Part shown: positions 1-9,017 of the stretch, piece by piece | Numbering within the stretch: the first letter of the stretch is position 1 | How the letters are laid out: each line of letters opens with the position of its first letter | Source: Verrucomicrobiaceae bacterium | GTDB lineage: Bacteria > Verrucomicrobiota > Verrucomicrobiia > Chthoniobacterales > Chthoniobacteraceae | Length of the DNA: 44,242 bases | NCBI GenBank assembly: GCA_005791535.1 | Contig: SXWH01000053.1 | Location: 1 to 44,242, forward strand | Direction: 5' to 3' | Made by a program: the position numbers and the translations under genes | Notes under the pieces: model-generated | Told to the model about the DNA's origin: nothing | Databases searched by the model: none | What the model saw: the letters and a program-made list of their open reading frames with translations, nothing else

Positions 1-1092
1 CAGGAGTTTCAAGCGCGTCGCGACGGCACTCCGCTGACGCAGCAGGTGATGGTCGGCTACAGCGACAGCAACAAGGATGCTGGTATTTTCGCCAGCCAGT
101 GGGCGTTGCACCGTGCGCAGGCGCAGCTTGCGGCGGTCGGTGCGGAATCGGGCGTGCACATCCGCTTTTTCCACGGACGTGGCGGGACAGTGAGTCGTGG
201 CGCAGGCCCGACGCATCGCTTTCTCGATGCGCTTCCGCACGGATCGCTGACCGGGGATATTCGTCTCACGGAGCAGGGGGAAACTATCGCGCAGAAATTC
301 GCTAACCGCACTACGGCCGCTTACAATCTGGAGCTTCTTCTTGCTGGCGTCACGGCCACTACCTGTCTGCACGGTGGCTCAAAGGAGCCCGAACAGCCTC
401 TCGCGGCGACTGTGGAAAAGCTCTCCGTTTCAAGCCGCGTCGCCTACCGAGGGCTGCTTGATCACGAGCACTTCCTCGCATTTTATCGTCAGGCTACGCC
501 GATTGATGCTCTCGAACACAGCCGGATTGGCTCGCGTCCCTCCCGCCGCACCGGCAAGCCGAGTCTTGCCGATCTGCGCGCGATTCCGTGGGTGTTCTCG
601 TGGAATCAGGCGCGCTTTTACGTGCCGGGATGGTTTGGCGTCGGGAGCGCGCTGGCATCGCTGTCGGAGTCGGAGTTTGAGCAGTTGTCCGCTGGCCTGC
701 GGAGTTGGCCGTTTCTTCATTACGTCATCACGAATATCGAGGCTTCCATCGCGAGCGCGGATCGCGAGCTGATGCTCGCATATGCAGAGTTGGTCGAGCA
801 GGCGGAAGTGCGCGAGTCGATTCTGTCGATGCTGCTTCAGGAGTGGGAACTGACCCGTGCGATGCTCGATCGGTTGCGCGGTGGCGCAATGGCGGCCCGG
901 CGGCCCCGCATGTCAAAGACTCTCGGACTCCGCGCCGAGGCGCTTCGAATTCTTCACTTCCAGCAAATCGCGCTCCTGCGCAAATGGCGCGGTCTTCGTG
1001 CTAGCGAGAATGAAAGCGCAGCGAGTGCCCTTTTGCCGGACCTGTTACTGAGCATCAATGCCATCGCCAGCGGGTTGCGGACGACTGGTTGA
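1..1092 (+). CDS. ppc: Phosphoenolpyruvate carboxylase, C-terminal part (5' truncated by window edge)
   Basis: This is the last 363 residues of PEP carboxylase, which fixes bicarbonate onto PEP to give oxaloacetate and refills the TCA cycle. The frame is open from base 1, so the gene begins outside the window; the full enzyme is usually about 900 residues. Visible family motifs are VMVGYSDSNKDAG near the start, the glycine-rich active-site loop FFHGRGGTVSRGAGP, and RLTEQGE just after it. The protein ends in GLRTTG, resembling the conserved C-terminal GMRNTG of the family, so the 3' end looks complete. The loop has RGAGP where many homologues have RGGGP or RGGAP, a mild variation. A probably independent aldehyde dehydrogenase gene follows 72 bases downstream. 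The identification is firm. Confidence 0.95.
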   Translation, partial: QEFQARRDGTPLTQQVMVGYSDSNKDAGIFASQWALHRAQAQLAAVGAESGVHIRFFHGRGGTVSRGAGPTHRFLDALPHGSLTGDIRLTEQGETIAQKFANRTTAAYNLELLLAGVTATTCLHGGSKEPEQPLAATVEKLSVSSRVAYRGLLDHEHFLAFYRQATPIDALEHSRIGSRPSRRTGKPSLADLRAIPWVFSWNQARFYVPGWFGVGSALASLSESEFEQLSAGLRSWPFLHYVITNIEASIASADRELMLAYAELVEQAEVRESILSMLLQEWELTRAMLDRLRGGAMAARRPRMSKTLGLRAEALRILHFQQIALLRKWRGLRASENESAASALLPDLLLSINAIASGLRTTG

Positions 1093-1164
1093 CGCTGAGT
1101 CTCGTGTCGTTGGTCAGTGCAGGCGTTGCTTGCGGCACAGTGCGATTACGCGGAGAATGAATGT

Positions 1165-2589
1165 ATGAATCCTCGCATGCTCATTCACGGAGAACGCATC
1201 ACAACCGCGGAAACTTTGCCCGTGCGCAATCCGTGGTCGGGTGCGGAAATCGCGCGGGTGCCGCTGGGCGATGCGGCGACGGTGGAAGCGGCGATCTTGT
1301 CGTCGGTCGCGGCGTTTTCCGCAGTTCGCCACGCGGCACCACACCAGCGGGCGGCGCTTTTGCATGCAATCGCTCGCGGCATTGAATGCCGGAAGGCGGA
1401 GTTTGTGAATATGATCGTCGCGGAGGCGGGAAAGCCCGTGATATATGCGACGGCTGAGGTGAATCGGGCGATCATGACTTTCACCGCGGCGGCGGAAGAA
1501 GCGCGACGGCAGAACGGCGAGGTGCTTGATATGGACGCGTTCGCGACGGGCGACGGGCATTTGGGTATCGTGCGCCGCTTTCCCATCGGGGTGATCGCGG
1601 GAATCACGCCGTTCAATTTTCCGCTCAATCTCGCGGCGCACAAAATCGCACCGGCTATCGCGACGGGAAACTGCATCGTGGTGAAGCCGGCCCCGAAGTG
1701 TCCGCTCTCCATGCTTCTGCTTGCGGATGTGCTCGTGGAGGCGGGCGTTCCGCCGGGACAGGTGAATGTGATCACTTGCGGCAACGAACACGTCGCGCGT
1801 CTGGTCGCTGATGCGCGGATTGCCATGGTGAGTTTTACCGGCAGTCCGGCCATCGGCTGGAAGCTGAAAGCCGACGCAGGAAAGAAGAAGGTCTGTTTGG
1901 AACTGGGCGGGAATGCAGCGGTGATTGTCCACAGCGATGCGGATGTAGCGGCGGCAATTCCGATGATTGCGGCGGGCAGCTTCGCATTCGCGGGGCAGAC
2001 GTGTATCAGCGTGCAGCGCATCCTTGTGCACGAATCTTTATATGAGCGGTTTCGCGCGGAGTTCGCCGCGTATGTTGCGGAGAAGGTGAACGTCGGCGAC
2101 CCGGCAGACGCGAAGGCGGTCGTGGGTCCGATGATCACAACCGAGGCCGCGGAACTGACGCGCCGGAGAATCGCCGATGCGGTGGCCGCGGGCGCGCGCT
2201 GCACAGGCTCAGTAGGGCAGGGCAGTGTCGTGCCGCCGGTGATTCTCGAGGATGTGCCCGCGGGACACGAGGCGTGTTCGTGCGAGTTCTTCGCGCCGGT
2301 GGTGACGTTGCACAGGTACGCGAAATTTGATGATGCGCTCGCGATGGTGAATGACTCGGCGTTCGGGCTTCAGTGCGGGATTTTCACGACGGACATCCAG
2401 CTCGCAATTCGGGCGCACGAGCGACTTGAAGTGGGCGCGGTGTTGATTAACCAGGTGCCGACATTCCGCGTGGAAAACATGCCCTATGGCGGCGTGAAGG
2501 ACAGCGGCTTCGGCCGGGAGGGCATCCGCTACGCGATGGAGGAGATGACGGAGCCGCGCGCGCTGATTATCCGGAAGTCGGCGTCGTGA
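1165..2589 (+). CDS. NAD(P)-dependent aldehyde dehydrogenase family protein
   Basis: A 474-residue cytosolic ALDH-superfamily enzyme of normal length, oxidising an aldehyde to the acid. Visible motifs are the cofactor-side segment GITPFNFPLN, VVKPAPKCP, SFTGSPAIGWKL, the general-base motif LELGGNAA, and the nucleophile motif FAGQTCISVQR with its catalytic Cys. The sequence resembles the y4uC/ALDH21 and lactaldehyde-dehydrogenase-like branch more than betaine or succinate-semialdehyde enzymes; this is from memory of the family and the substrate is not determined. I chose ATG 1165 over GTG 1117 because GGAG lies about 9 bases upstream of it and the extra 16 residues look non-coding. It converges with the DUF1553 gene, with only 12 bases between the stops. 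Rhamnulokinase elsewhere in the window makes a lactaldehyde role conceivable, but that link is weak. Confidence 0.9.
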   Translation: MNPRMLIHGERITTAETLPVRNPWSGAEIARVPLGDAATVEAAILSSVAAFSAVRHAAPHQRAALLHAIARGIECRKAEFVNMIVAEAGKPVIYATAEVNRAIMTFTAAAEEARRQNGEVLDMDAFATGDGHLGIVRRFPIGVIAGITPFNFPLNLAAHKIAPAIATGNCIVVKPAPKCPLSMLLLADVLVEAGVPPGQVNVITCGNEHVARLVADARIAMVSFTGSPAIGWKLKADAGKKKVCLELGGNAAVIVHSDADVAAAIPMIAAGSFAFAGQTCISVQRILVHESLYERFRAEFAAYVAEKVNVGDPADAKAVVGPMITTEAAELTRRRIADAVAAGARCTGSVGQGSVVPPVILEDVPAGHEACSCEFFAPVVTLHRYAKFDDALAMVNDSAFGLQCGIFTTDIQLAIRAHERLEVGAVLINQVPTFRVENMPYGGVKDSGFGREGIRYAMEEMTEPRALIIRKSAS

Positions 2590-2601
2590 TTATCGGCGGC
2601 A

Positions 2602-5580
2602 CTACTTCGTGAGCGCGCCGTCGAAGTTGAGGATGGTGCTCGCAACGAGTGTGAGTGCCGCGGTTCCCGCATCGCCGCCGGCCTTTTTCGCGAGTTCGGC
2701 ATCCGCACCGTACGATGCGGCCGCCTGCGCTTCGAGTTTCACGAGGCGCGCGACGTCAGCGGCGTTTGCTGTTTGCGTGGTCACGGCGCGGAGTGCCCAT
2801 GCGATGCGCGCATCTGGGGTTTCGCCGGCTGTTTTCATGCGCTTGGCGAGTGCCTGTGCCGCTTCGAAATAGACCGGGTCGTTTAATGTCACCAGCGCTT
2901 GCAGCGGTGTGTTCGTGACGACGCGGCGGGCCGTGCAGACTTCGCGGCTGGACGCGTCGAATGTCATGAAACTCGGATACGGCGAAGTGCGTCGCCAATA
3001 AGTGTACAGTGCACGGCGGTAGCGATCCTCACCCTGCGGGGTCTTCCATTCGGAGCCGTTGTAAACGACCTGCCACACGCCGTCCGGCTGCGGCGGCATC
3101 ACGGGGGCACCACCCATTTTTCGGCTCAGCAGACCTGCGGAGGCGAGCGCCTGATCGCGGACCATCTCGGCGGTAAGGCGCGTCCGTGGACCGCGTGCGA
3201 GAAGGCGGTTGCGCGGGTCTTTCGCGAGTTGCGCGGCGGTCGCACGATTGTCCTGCCGATAGGTGGACGAGAGCACGAGTTCTCGGAGTAGTGTCTTCAG
3301 ACTCCAGCGCTGTTCGTTTTGAAAGCGGAGCGCGAGGTAATCAAGCAGTGCGGGATGTGACGGTGGAAGCCCGGTGGAGCCGAAGTCTTCGAGCGTCTCG
3401 ACGATTCCGGTGCCGAAAAGCTCGGCCCAGATCCGGTTCACGAAGACGCGGGAGGTGAGGGGATTCTCCGGGTTTACGAGCCATTGTGCTGCGGCGAGTC
3501 GATCGGCCCGGCCTGCGGGGAGTTGCGGAAGAATCGCGGGCACGCCCGGTTCCACTGTTTTGTCCTTCGCGAGGAAGTTGCCGCGAAGGAACAGTCGGGT
3601 TTCGCGGCGGGCTTCGTCGGGACGCTCGCGCATGACCAGCGTGCTCGCTGACGGCATGCCGTCGCGTTTCTTTCGTGCTTCTGCGAGCCGGTTCTGCGCG
3701 TCAGCGCGGGCGGGCGAATTCACGAGTTCCGTCCAGCCTGCTGCATTGGTTGTGGACATTCGGAAGCGATGGACGATGGAGCCCTTGGTCTCTGCGTCGA
3801 AAATCTCGTGTTTCAGTTGCAGGCGCAGCGTCGCGCCTTGCGGAACTTTCACCGATTTTTTTGGGACGAGCACGAGCCAGCGCGGACCAAAAATCTTCGG
3901 AAACGCGCCGCCTCCCGGTCCGCCAGAGCGCAGACTTTCCTCGGGATCAAAAGGCCCCGTGAGCGTGTCTGCGTAAACCGCCGAAAAGTCCACGCGGTCG
4001 ATGCCTGTCGGGAGCGGAATGGGTTCGTGCTTTTTGCCCTCCTTCTTCGCCGCCTCGGCGCGGGCTGGTTCGGCGGCTTTGATTTTTTCCGCTTCGACCT
4101 TCGCCGCGGCGACCTTCGCCGGTTCTTCAATTTCCATCCAGATGTGACCGACGACCGCGCCGTGTTCCGGAAGTTGTTTCGGGTCGTCCTTCTGCGGAAG
4201 GATATCCAGCCGTAGGGCACTCAGCGCCGTGTCTGTTGGGAGTGTAATCGTGTACAGCGCTCCGTTCGGGACGGTGCCATCGACGCGCACTTCGTTTCCG
4301 GTGATGGTGAATTTTGCGTCCTTTGGTCCTGTGACTGAGGCGGGGCTGAGCGGTGCCCATTTCTCGGCGGCGAAGAGTGGTTTCGCGGCCTCGTTGAGTT
4401 CTTTGCGGACAGTCGTAATTTCCCGGTCGAGCGCGTCGGCTTCCGCAAACTTCGCGGCGTCGAACGGCACTTTCATGCGGGGGAAATCATCGCCGAGGTC
4501 GGCGTCCTCGGTGCTGTTGAAGAACGAGAGAAAGCGGTAGTAGTCCTCCTGTTTGAACGAGTCGTAAGGATGGGCGTGGCACTGCACGCAGCCAAACGTG
4601 GTTCCCTGCCAGACTGTCCACGTCGTGTTCACGCGATCCACCACGGCGGTGAGGCGAAATTCCTCGTCGTCCGTGCCGCCCTCGGTGTTGGTCTGCGTGT
4701 TGCGGTGGAATCCCGTCGCGATGCGATCGTCGAGGGTGGCGTTTGGAAGCAGGTCGCCCGCGAGTTGCTTCACGGTGAATTGATCATAAGGCATGTCCGC
4801 GTTGAATGCGCGGATGAGCCAGTCGCGATACGGCCAGACTTCGCGACCGTTGTCCTTCTCGTAGCCTTGCGTGTCGGCGTAGCGGGCGAGGTCCATCCAC
4901 ATCGCCGTCCAACGTTCGCCAAAGTGCGGTGAAGTGAGCAGCCTGTCCGCAGCGCTGGCGTAGGCTGACTTTGCATCGCGGGCGACTTCGGATTCAAATG
5001 CGGAGACTTCCTCCTGAGTCGGGGGCAGTCCGGTGATATCGAGCGAAGCGCGGCGCAGCCACTGTGCAGGGTCGGCGGGTTTGGATGCCTGGAGATTCTC
5101 CGCTTCGAATGTGGAGAGGATGAATCGGTCGAGATCCGACGTCGGCCATGCGGCGTTTTTGACCTGCGGAACCGCCTGCGGTTGGGGCTTGATCAACGAC
5201 CAGTGTTCGCCCCACTTCGCGCCTTCCGCGATCCATTTTCGGAGCGTTTCGATTTCCTGCTTTGCGAGGGCTTTTCCATCGCCATGGTCTGCGGGCGGCA
5301 TCCGTTCGTCGTCGGAATCCGGAAGCAAGATGCGGCGGATGATTTCCGATTGCTCGGGCTTTCCTGCGACTATCGTCGTTTCCCCGGATTTTCCGGTCCC
5401 GAGCGCCTTTTCGCGATAGACGAACGAGACGCCGCCCGCCTGTTTCACACCGCCATGGCAACCGGTGCAGTGCTTGTTCAGGATGGGCCGGATTTCCCGG
5501 TTGAAGTCGGTTTCAGCGAAACTGGATGCGCAGGGAATGAGGGAGGCTACGGATACAAATCTGGCGAATGAGCGGAGCAT
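2602..5580 (-). CDS. Secreted cytochrome protein, PSCyt1-DUF1549-DUF1553 (PSD1) type
   Basis: A 992-residue exported protein of the family abundant in Planctomycetes and Verrucomicrobia. Residues 1 to about 22 form a signal peptide. A c-type heme motif CTGCH follows at residues 38-42 (Planctomycete cytochrome C domain), then DUF1549 with a second heme-like motif CVQCH, and a C-terminal DUF1553 from about residue 680 (NPENPLTSRVFVNRIW, RLTAEMVRDQAL). The middle holds a low-complexity Ala/Lys/Glu insert of about 45 residues (near bases 4020-4140), probably helical. The biochemical role of this family is not established; exported electron transfer linked to polymer breakdown is often suggested. 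These genes usually sit beside a DUF1501 gene, but this copy stands alone. A second copy at 37312-40824 does have its partner. Start is ATG at 5580 without a visible Shine-Dalgarno. Confidence 0.9.
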   Translation of the reverse strand: MLRSFARFVSVASLIPCASSFAETDFNREIRPILNKHCTGCHGGVKQAGGVSFVYREKALGTGKSGETTIVAGKPEQSEIIRRILLPDSDDERMPPADHGDGKALAKQEIETLRKWIAEGAKWGEHWSLIKPQPQAVPQVKNAAWPTSDLDRFILSTFEAENLQASKPADPAQWLRRASLDITGLPPTQEEVSAFESEVARDAKSAYASAADRLLTSPHFGERWTAMWMDLARYADTQGYEKDNGREVWPYRDWLIRAFNADMPYDQFTVKQLAGDLLPNATLDDRIATGFHRNTQTNTEGGTDDEEFRLTAVVDRVNTTWTVWQGTTFGCVQCHAHPYDSFKQEDYYRFLSFFNSTEDADLGDDFPRMKVPFDAAKFAEADALDREITTVRKELNEAAKPLFAAEKWAPLSPASVTGPKDAKFTITGNEVRVDGTVPNGALYTITLPTDTALSALRLDILPQKDDPKQLPEHGAVVGHIWMEIEEPAKVAAAKVEAEKIKAAEPARAEAAKKEGKKHEPIPLPTGIDRVDFSAVYADTLTGPFDPEESLRSGGPGGGAFPKIFGPRWLVLVPKKSVKVPQGATLRLQLKHEIFDAETKGSIVHRFRMSTTNAAGWTELVNSPARADAQNRLAEARKKRDGMPSASTLVMRERPDEARRETRLFLRGNFLAKDKTVEPGVPAILPQLPAGRADRLAAAQWLVNPENPLTSRVFVNRIWAELFGTGIVETLEDFGSTGLPPSHPALLDYLALRFQNEQRWSLKTLLRELVLSSTYRQDNRATAAQLAKDPRNRLLARGPRTRLTAEMVRDQALASAGLLSRKMGGAPVMPPQPDGVWQVVYNGSEWKTPQGEDRYRRALYTYWRRTSPYPSFMTFDASSREVCTARRVVTNTPLQALVTLNDPVYFEAAQALAKRMKTAGETPDARIAWALRAVTTQTANAADVARLVKLEAQAAASYGADAELAKKAGGDAGTAALTLVASTILNFDGALTK

Positions 5581-5832
5581 GTCGATGAGTTCATAACCAT
5601 CGAAGTGCGGGGATTCTTGCGATGAAAATTCGTCGAATGCTACCCGGGCAGGGTTTTTATGTTGAAAGAGCCGCCGTCCCGCCCGTTAGATGCGGGCGTT
5701 GAATAGATTCTGCAAACATCCGCAACAGGCTCCGAGGCGATTGGCTGAGCGGAATATTGCGCGTGGTGATAAAAAAATCTTCATATCACTTGCGTGGTCT
5801 CAAACCGGGGCCATATTCGCGACATCAAATCT
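5581..5832. other. Divergent intergenic region with a small hairpin
   Basis: This 252-base gap separates the minus-strand cytochrome gene from the plus-strand giant-protein cluster, so it should hold both promoters. The only clear structure is an inverted repeat at 5680-5698: CGCCCG, a 7-base loop, CGGGCG. No T-run follows it. I could not pick convincing -10/-35 boxes on either strand, and I see no coding sequence or RNA gene. Confidence 0.4.
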
Positions 5833-8800
5833 GTGAACCAACCTTCAGCCAAAGCTGCATTTCGCTCGATTCTGCTCGGTTCGATGATGGCCGCTATGCA
5901 GACACCGTTGTTTGCGGGCGCGCCGGAATTCGCCGCACGGCCGGTCGTGAGCAATGTCGAGGCCGACAAGCCCGATGTTCCTGCGACCGTGCACTGCGGC
6001 AAAATGCTCGTCATTCCTGTCGTCGTGAATGACTCCGATGGCGACCCTCTCAGCTACAGCGTTTCGACCGACCAGCCGTTCCTGCACGCCCGGATTCGCA
6101 CAGGCCATCCGGTGATGAAGATGCGTGTGAAATCTGCCAGCGATGGCGCTGGTGCGCCGATTGATGGGACGATGGAATTCGCTTTGTTCCGTGCGGATGT
6201 GCCGGATACTTCGGACTTTATCGCCGGTTTCGCGCAGGCGCCCTATTACGAAAACGTGCTCTTCCACCGCGTGATCAAGGGCTTCGTCCTTCAAGGTGGC
6301 GACCCCGCGGGAACCGGCTCGGGTGCATCTCCGTACACGCTGCCCCACGAGTTTCGTTCGCATCTTGTTTATTCGGGCCGCGGTCAGCTCGCGATGGCGA
6401 ATTCGAGCGGAGGATATTCGCAGTCTTTTCCGTCCTACGGGCGTTCGTTTCAGTCCACGAATGCATTCGGCTTTCCGGACGGCACGACGGAATACATCAC
6501 GGCTCGCACGACAGCCACGAACGGGTCGCAATTTTTTATCACGCTCGGACAGCCGCGGCACCTCGATTTCAAGCACACGCTCTTCGGTCAATTGCTCCGC
6601 GGTTTTGAAGTGATGGATAAAGTCGCGAACGTCCCGGTGAACGCGAGCGACCGGCCGAGTGTAAGCGTGACGATGTCTGAATTGAGCGTCGCTCCAAGTG
6701 CCACGGACGCCATTTTGCTAGTAAGCGCGACGTCGGTGGGAACGGGAACCGTGACGGTAACTGCGACCGATCCCGGCGGAAACTCCGTTCAGAAAACCTA
6801 CGCGATTGCGGCTGACGAGGATCTGGTGAATGATCCGCCGATTGTGGCTCCGATCGATCCGCAGGTTATCCGGGTCGGCGAGGCACCAGCCATCCGGGCG
6901 GTGGCCGAGGATCTGGAGAGCGACGGAATCAGCGTGCGAATGCCACTTCAGGTGAGGCGGACTTTTACAAACGGAACGCCGACCACGAACGACACGATCT
7001 ATGCGGGTTTCAACCGGCAGAACCTCGGCGTTGTTTCGCGGCCGACGCCCGGTTCTTGGGATGTCACCGTCGCGGTCTCCGGTGTCAACGACCCGAACAT
7101 CAGCGCGAATCCGTTTGATGCATCCCGATTCCAGCCAATCGAAATCGGAGTGGGCGATCGCGAAATCGAAGCGACTCCGGTAACGCTTGAAGCGAGAGCG
7201 GGAACCGGAACCGGAACCGTGACGCTGGCGAAGTTCCGCTACGGAGGCGCGGCGGCGTCGCCGTCCGATTTGATCGCGACGGTCAATTGGGGCGACGGCT
7301 CGACCTTGCAGGGCAGCAGCGGTGCAAATCCGCCAATCATTGTTGCGCCATCTGCCACCGCGCCCGGAATGTGGGAGGTGCGCGGGAGCCACACTTATGT
7401 CCGCGCCGGCGTGTATCCGCTTCACGTCACGATCGACGGACCGCTTGGCGCGACCCGGACGGCGAAGGGAAGCGCAGTCGTCGCTGCTGAACTGGCGCCG
7501 TTTCTTGCGATTGGCCAGTCGCACAGCGTCCGGGGCGCAGTGTTTACCGGAAAGCCGATCGCGTTGATTTCAGATTCCACGCCCGGTGTGTCGCCGGCGG
7601 ATTTCGCCGTGACGATCGATTGGGGCGATGGCATGCGCTCCGGCAACGGAGTTACCGTGCGCCAGCTTGGTACTGGTCGGTTTGGCGTGTTTGCCACGCG
7701 TCGATACTCGGATGCCGAGAATTACTCGGTGATGGTGCATGTGACCCGCGCGGGTTTCTCGACGTCAGCTTGGAGCCGGCTGGAAATGAAGGGCTTTTCC
7801 TCCGCCCGATACCGTCCGCCGTTTCCGAAGGCCAATATCGCCGGACAATGGGTTCCGTCTTTGCTGGTCGGTGGACGGCAGGTCGGCGGACTTCCCGAGA
7901 AGACGATCGTGGGCAACCAGACTTCGGTGCGCGGTTTCTTTTTCATCTCCAACAACGGAACGAAGTCCGCAGTCTCGCCAAAGCTGCGCTTTTACCTGTC
8001 CGGCGACAACAAGCTCATCACGTCGGGCAACGGTGCCGACACGCTCCTGTCGATGGGGCCCGCTTCGCGCGGAACCACTCAGATTCCCGTCAAATCGCTT
8101 ACGCCGGGCAGCGGCGGAACGATTCCGATCCAGACCGCGAACGGCATGAATCTCACCCTTCAGCTCCCGCCCGGGGAGACTGGTGCCGGAAAGTTTTTGA
8201 TCGCACACATCGATTACCAGGACCCGATCACGGACCACATGGCGGTTCCGAAGAGCGTGGTTTTTGGGCCGCTGCCGGGAATCAATGTCACACTTCCTTC
8301 GAATACATCGCAGCTCTTTGTGCGCGAAGGTGCGGCGGGTTCGGTGGGGACGACATCGACGTTCACGGTGGTGCTCGATACACTTCCAACCGCGGACGTG
8401 CGCATCCCGCTCGAAGTTTTGAATGCGGCCGGCACGCTGGACGAGTCGCAGCTTTCGCTCTCGCACACGGAACTCGTTTTCACGCCGCAAAATGGCAAGG
8501 TGCCGCAAACGGTGACGGTGACGGCGAAGGATGACGCAATCCGCGAGTCCGACGCGCTGGCGCTGGTCCGGCTGCGTCCTGCATCGAGCGCCGACAGCCG
8601 GTTTGCCGGAATGGACGCGGACGACGTTCGCGTCTCGATCGCCGACAATGATCAGACCGGCCCGCGCGGAATTCTCGCTTCCCGCTCATCGATTTCGCTC
8701 ACGGAAGGTGGGTCGGTGACTTTCACCGTGCGCCCGACATCAGCCCCGACGCAGACGGCGACGATGGCGGTGGAGATCGTGGATGCAAACGGCAATGCGG

Positions 8801-9015
8801 TCACCGGGCAGGCGACGGTGAATCGCACGAGCATTTCATTCACGACTGGAAACGGCACGACCGAGCAGACCATCACCGTGACCGCCGTGAACGACTCCGT
8901 TGCGGAGGCAACGGCGAATTACACAATCCGCCTGAAGCCGCTCGTGAGCACGGACACAAACTACAGTGGCGTGGATCCTGTGGACATTCCCGTGACGATT
9001 CTCGACAACGACTGA
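5833..9015 (+). CDS. Giant exported cyclophilin-type peptidyl-prolyl isomerase with PKD-like and Calx-beta-like repeats
   Basis: About 1060 residues. The N-terminus is signal-peptide-like (SILLGSMMAAM then LFAGA). A cyclophilin domain spans roughly residues 95-270, with FHRVIKGFVLQGGD (catalytic Arg near 146), LAMANSS, SQFFITLG and a closing TLFGQLLRGFEVMDKV. It carries a loop insertion of about 40 residues before SQFFIT. After it come Ig/PKD-like modules marked by WGDG at about residues 487 and 597, then two Calx-beta-like modules (about 820-940 and 945-1060) ending in DND. Likely role: envelope or extracellular prolyl isomerase held on an adhesin-like stalk (inference). The start is uncertain. 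GTG 5833 gives a compact signal peptide, but GTG 5794 and ATG 5884 or 5887 are possible and none has a clear Shine-Dalgarno. The next gene starts 2 bases after the stop, implying co-translation. Confidence 0.85.
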   Translation: MNQPSAKAAFRSILLGSMMAAMQTPLFAGAPEFAARPVVSNVEADKPDVPATVHCGKMLVIPVVVNDSDGDPLSYSVSTDQPFLHARIRTGHPVMKMRVKSASDGAGAPIDGTMEFALFRADVPDTSDFIAGFAQAPYYENVLFHRVIKGFVLQGGDPAGTGSGASPYTLPHEFRSHLVYSGRGQLAMANSSGGYSQSFPSYGRSFQSTNAFGFPDGTTEYITARTTATNGSQFFITLGQPRHLDFKHTLFGQLLRGFEVMDKVANVPVNASDRPSVSVTMSELSVAPSATDAILLVSATSVGTGTVTVTATDPGGNSVQKTYAIAADEDLVNDPPIVAPIDPQVIRVGEAPAIRAVAEDLESDGISVRMPLQVRRTFTNGTPTTNDTIYAGFNRQNLGVVSRPTPGSWDVTVAVSGVNDPNISANPFDASRFQPIEIGVGDREIEATPVTLEARAGTGTGTVTLAKFRYGGAAASPSDLIATVNWGDGSTLQGSSGANPPIIVAPSATAPGMWEVRGSHTYVRAGVYPLHVTIDGPLGATRTAKGSAVVAAELAPFLAIGQSHSVRGAVFTGKPIALISDSTPGVSPADFAVTIDWGDGMRSGNGVTVRQLGTGRFGVFATRRYSDAENYSVMVHVTRAGFSTSAWSRLEMKGFSSARYRPPFPKANIAGQWVPSLLVGGRQVGGLPEKTIVGNQTSVRGFFFISNNGTKSAVSPKLRFYLSGDNKLITSGNGADTLLSMGPASRGTTQIPVKSLTPGSGGTIPIQTANGMNLTLQLPPGETGAGKFLIAHIDYQDPITDHMAVPKSVVFGPLPGINVTLPSNTSQLFVREGAAGSVGTTSTFTVVLDTLPTADVRIPLEVLNAAGTLDESQLSLSHTELVFTPQNGKVPQTVTVTAKDDAIRESDALALVRLRPASSADSRFAGMDADDVRVSIADNDQTGPRGILASRSSISLTEGGSVTFTVRPTSAPTQTATMAVEIVDANGNAVTGQATVNRTSISFTTGNGTTEQTITVTAVNDSVAEATANYTIRLKPLVSTDTNYSGVDPVDIPVTILDND
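7201..7218 (+). repeat. Three tandem GGAACC hexamers inside the cyclophilin-surface gene
   Basis: Three perfect copies of the 6-base unit GGAACC encode Gly-Thr-Gly-Thr-Gly-Thr. Gain or loss of a unit would keep the reading frame, so this is only a short linker microsatellite. Confidence 0.7.
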
Positions 9016-9017
9016 CC

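Noticed and set aside
1185..2204. Minus-strand frames opposite the aldehyde dehydrogenase
   Set aside because: Shadow of a gene with clear catalytic motifs on the plus strand.
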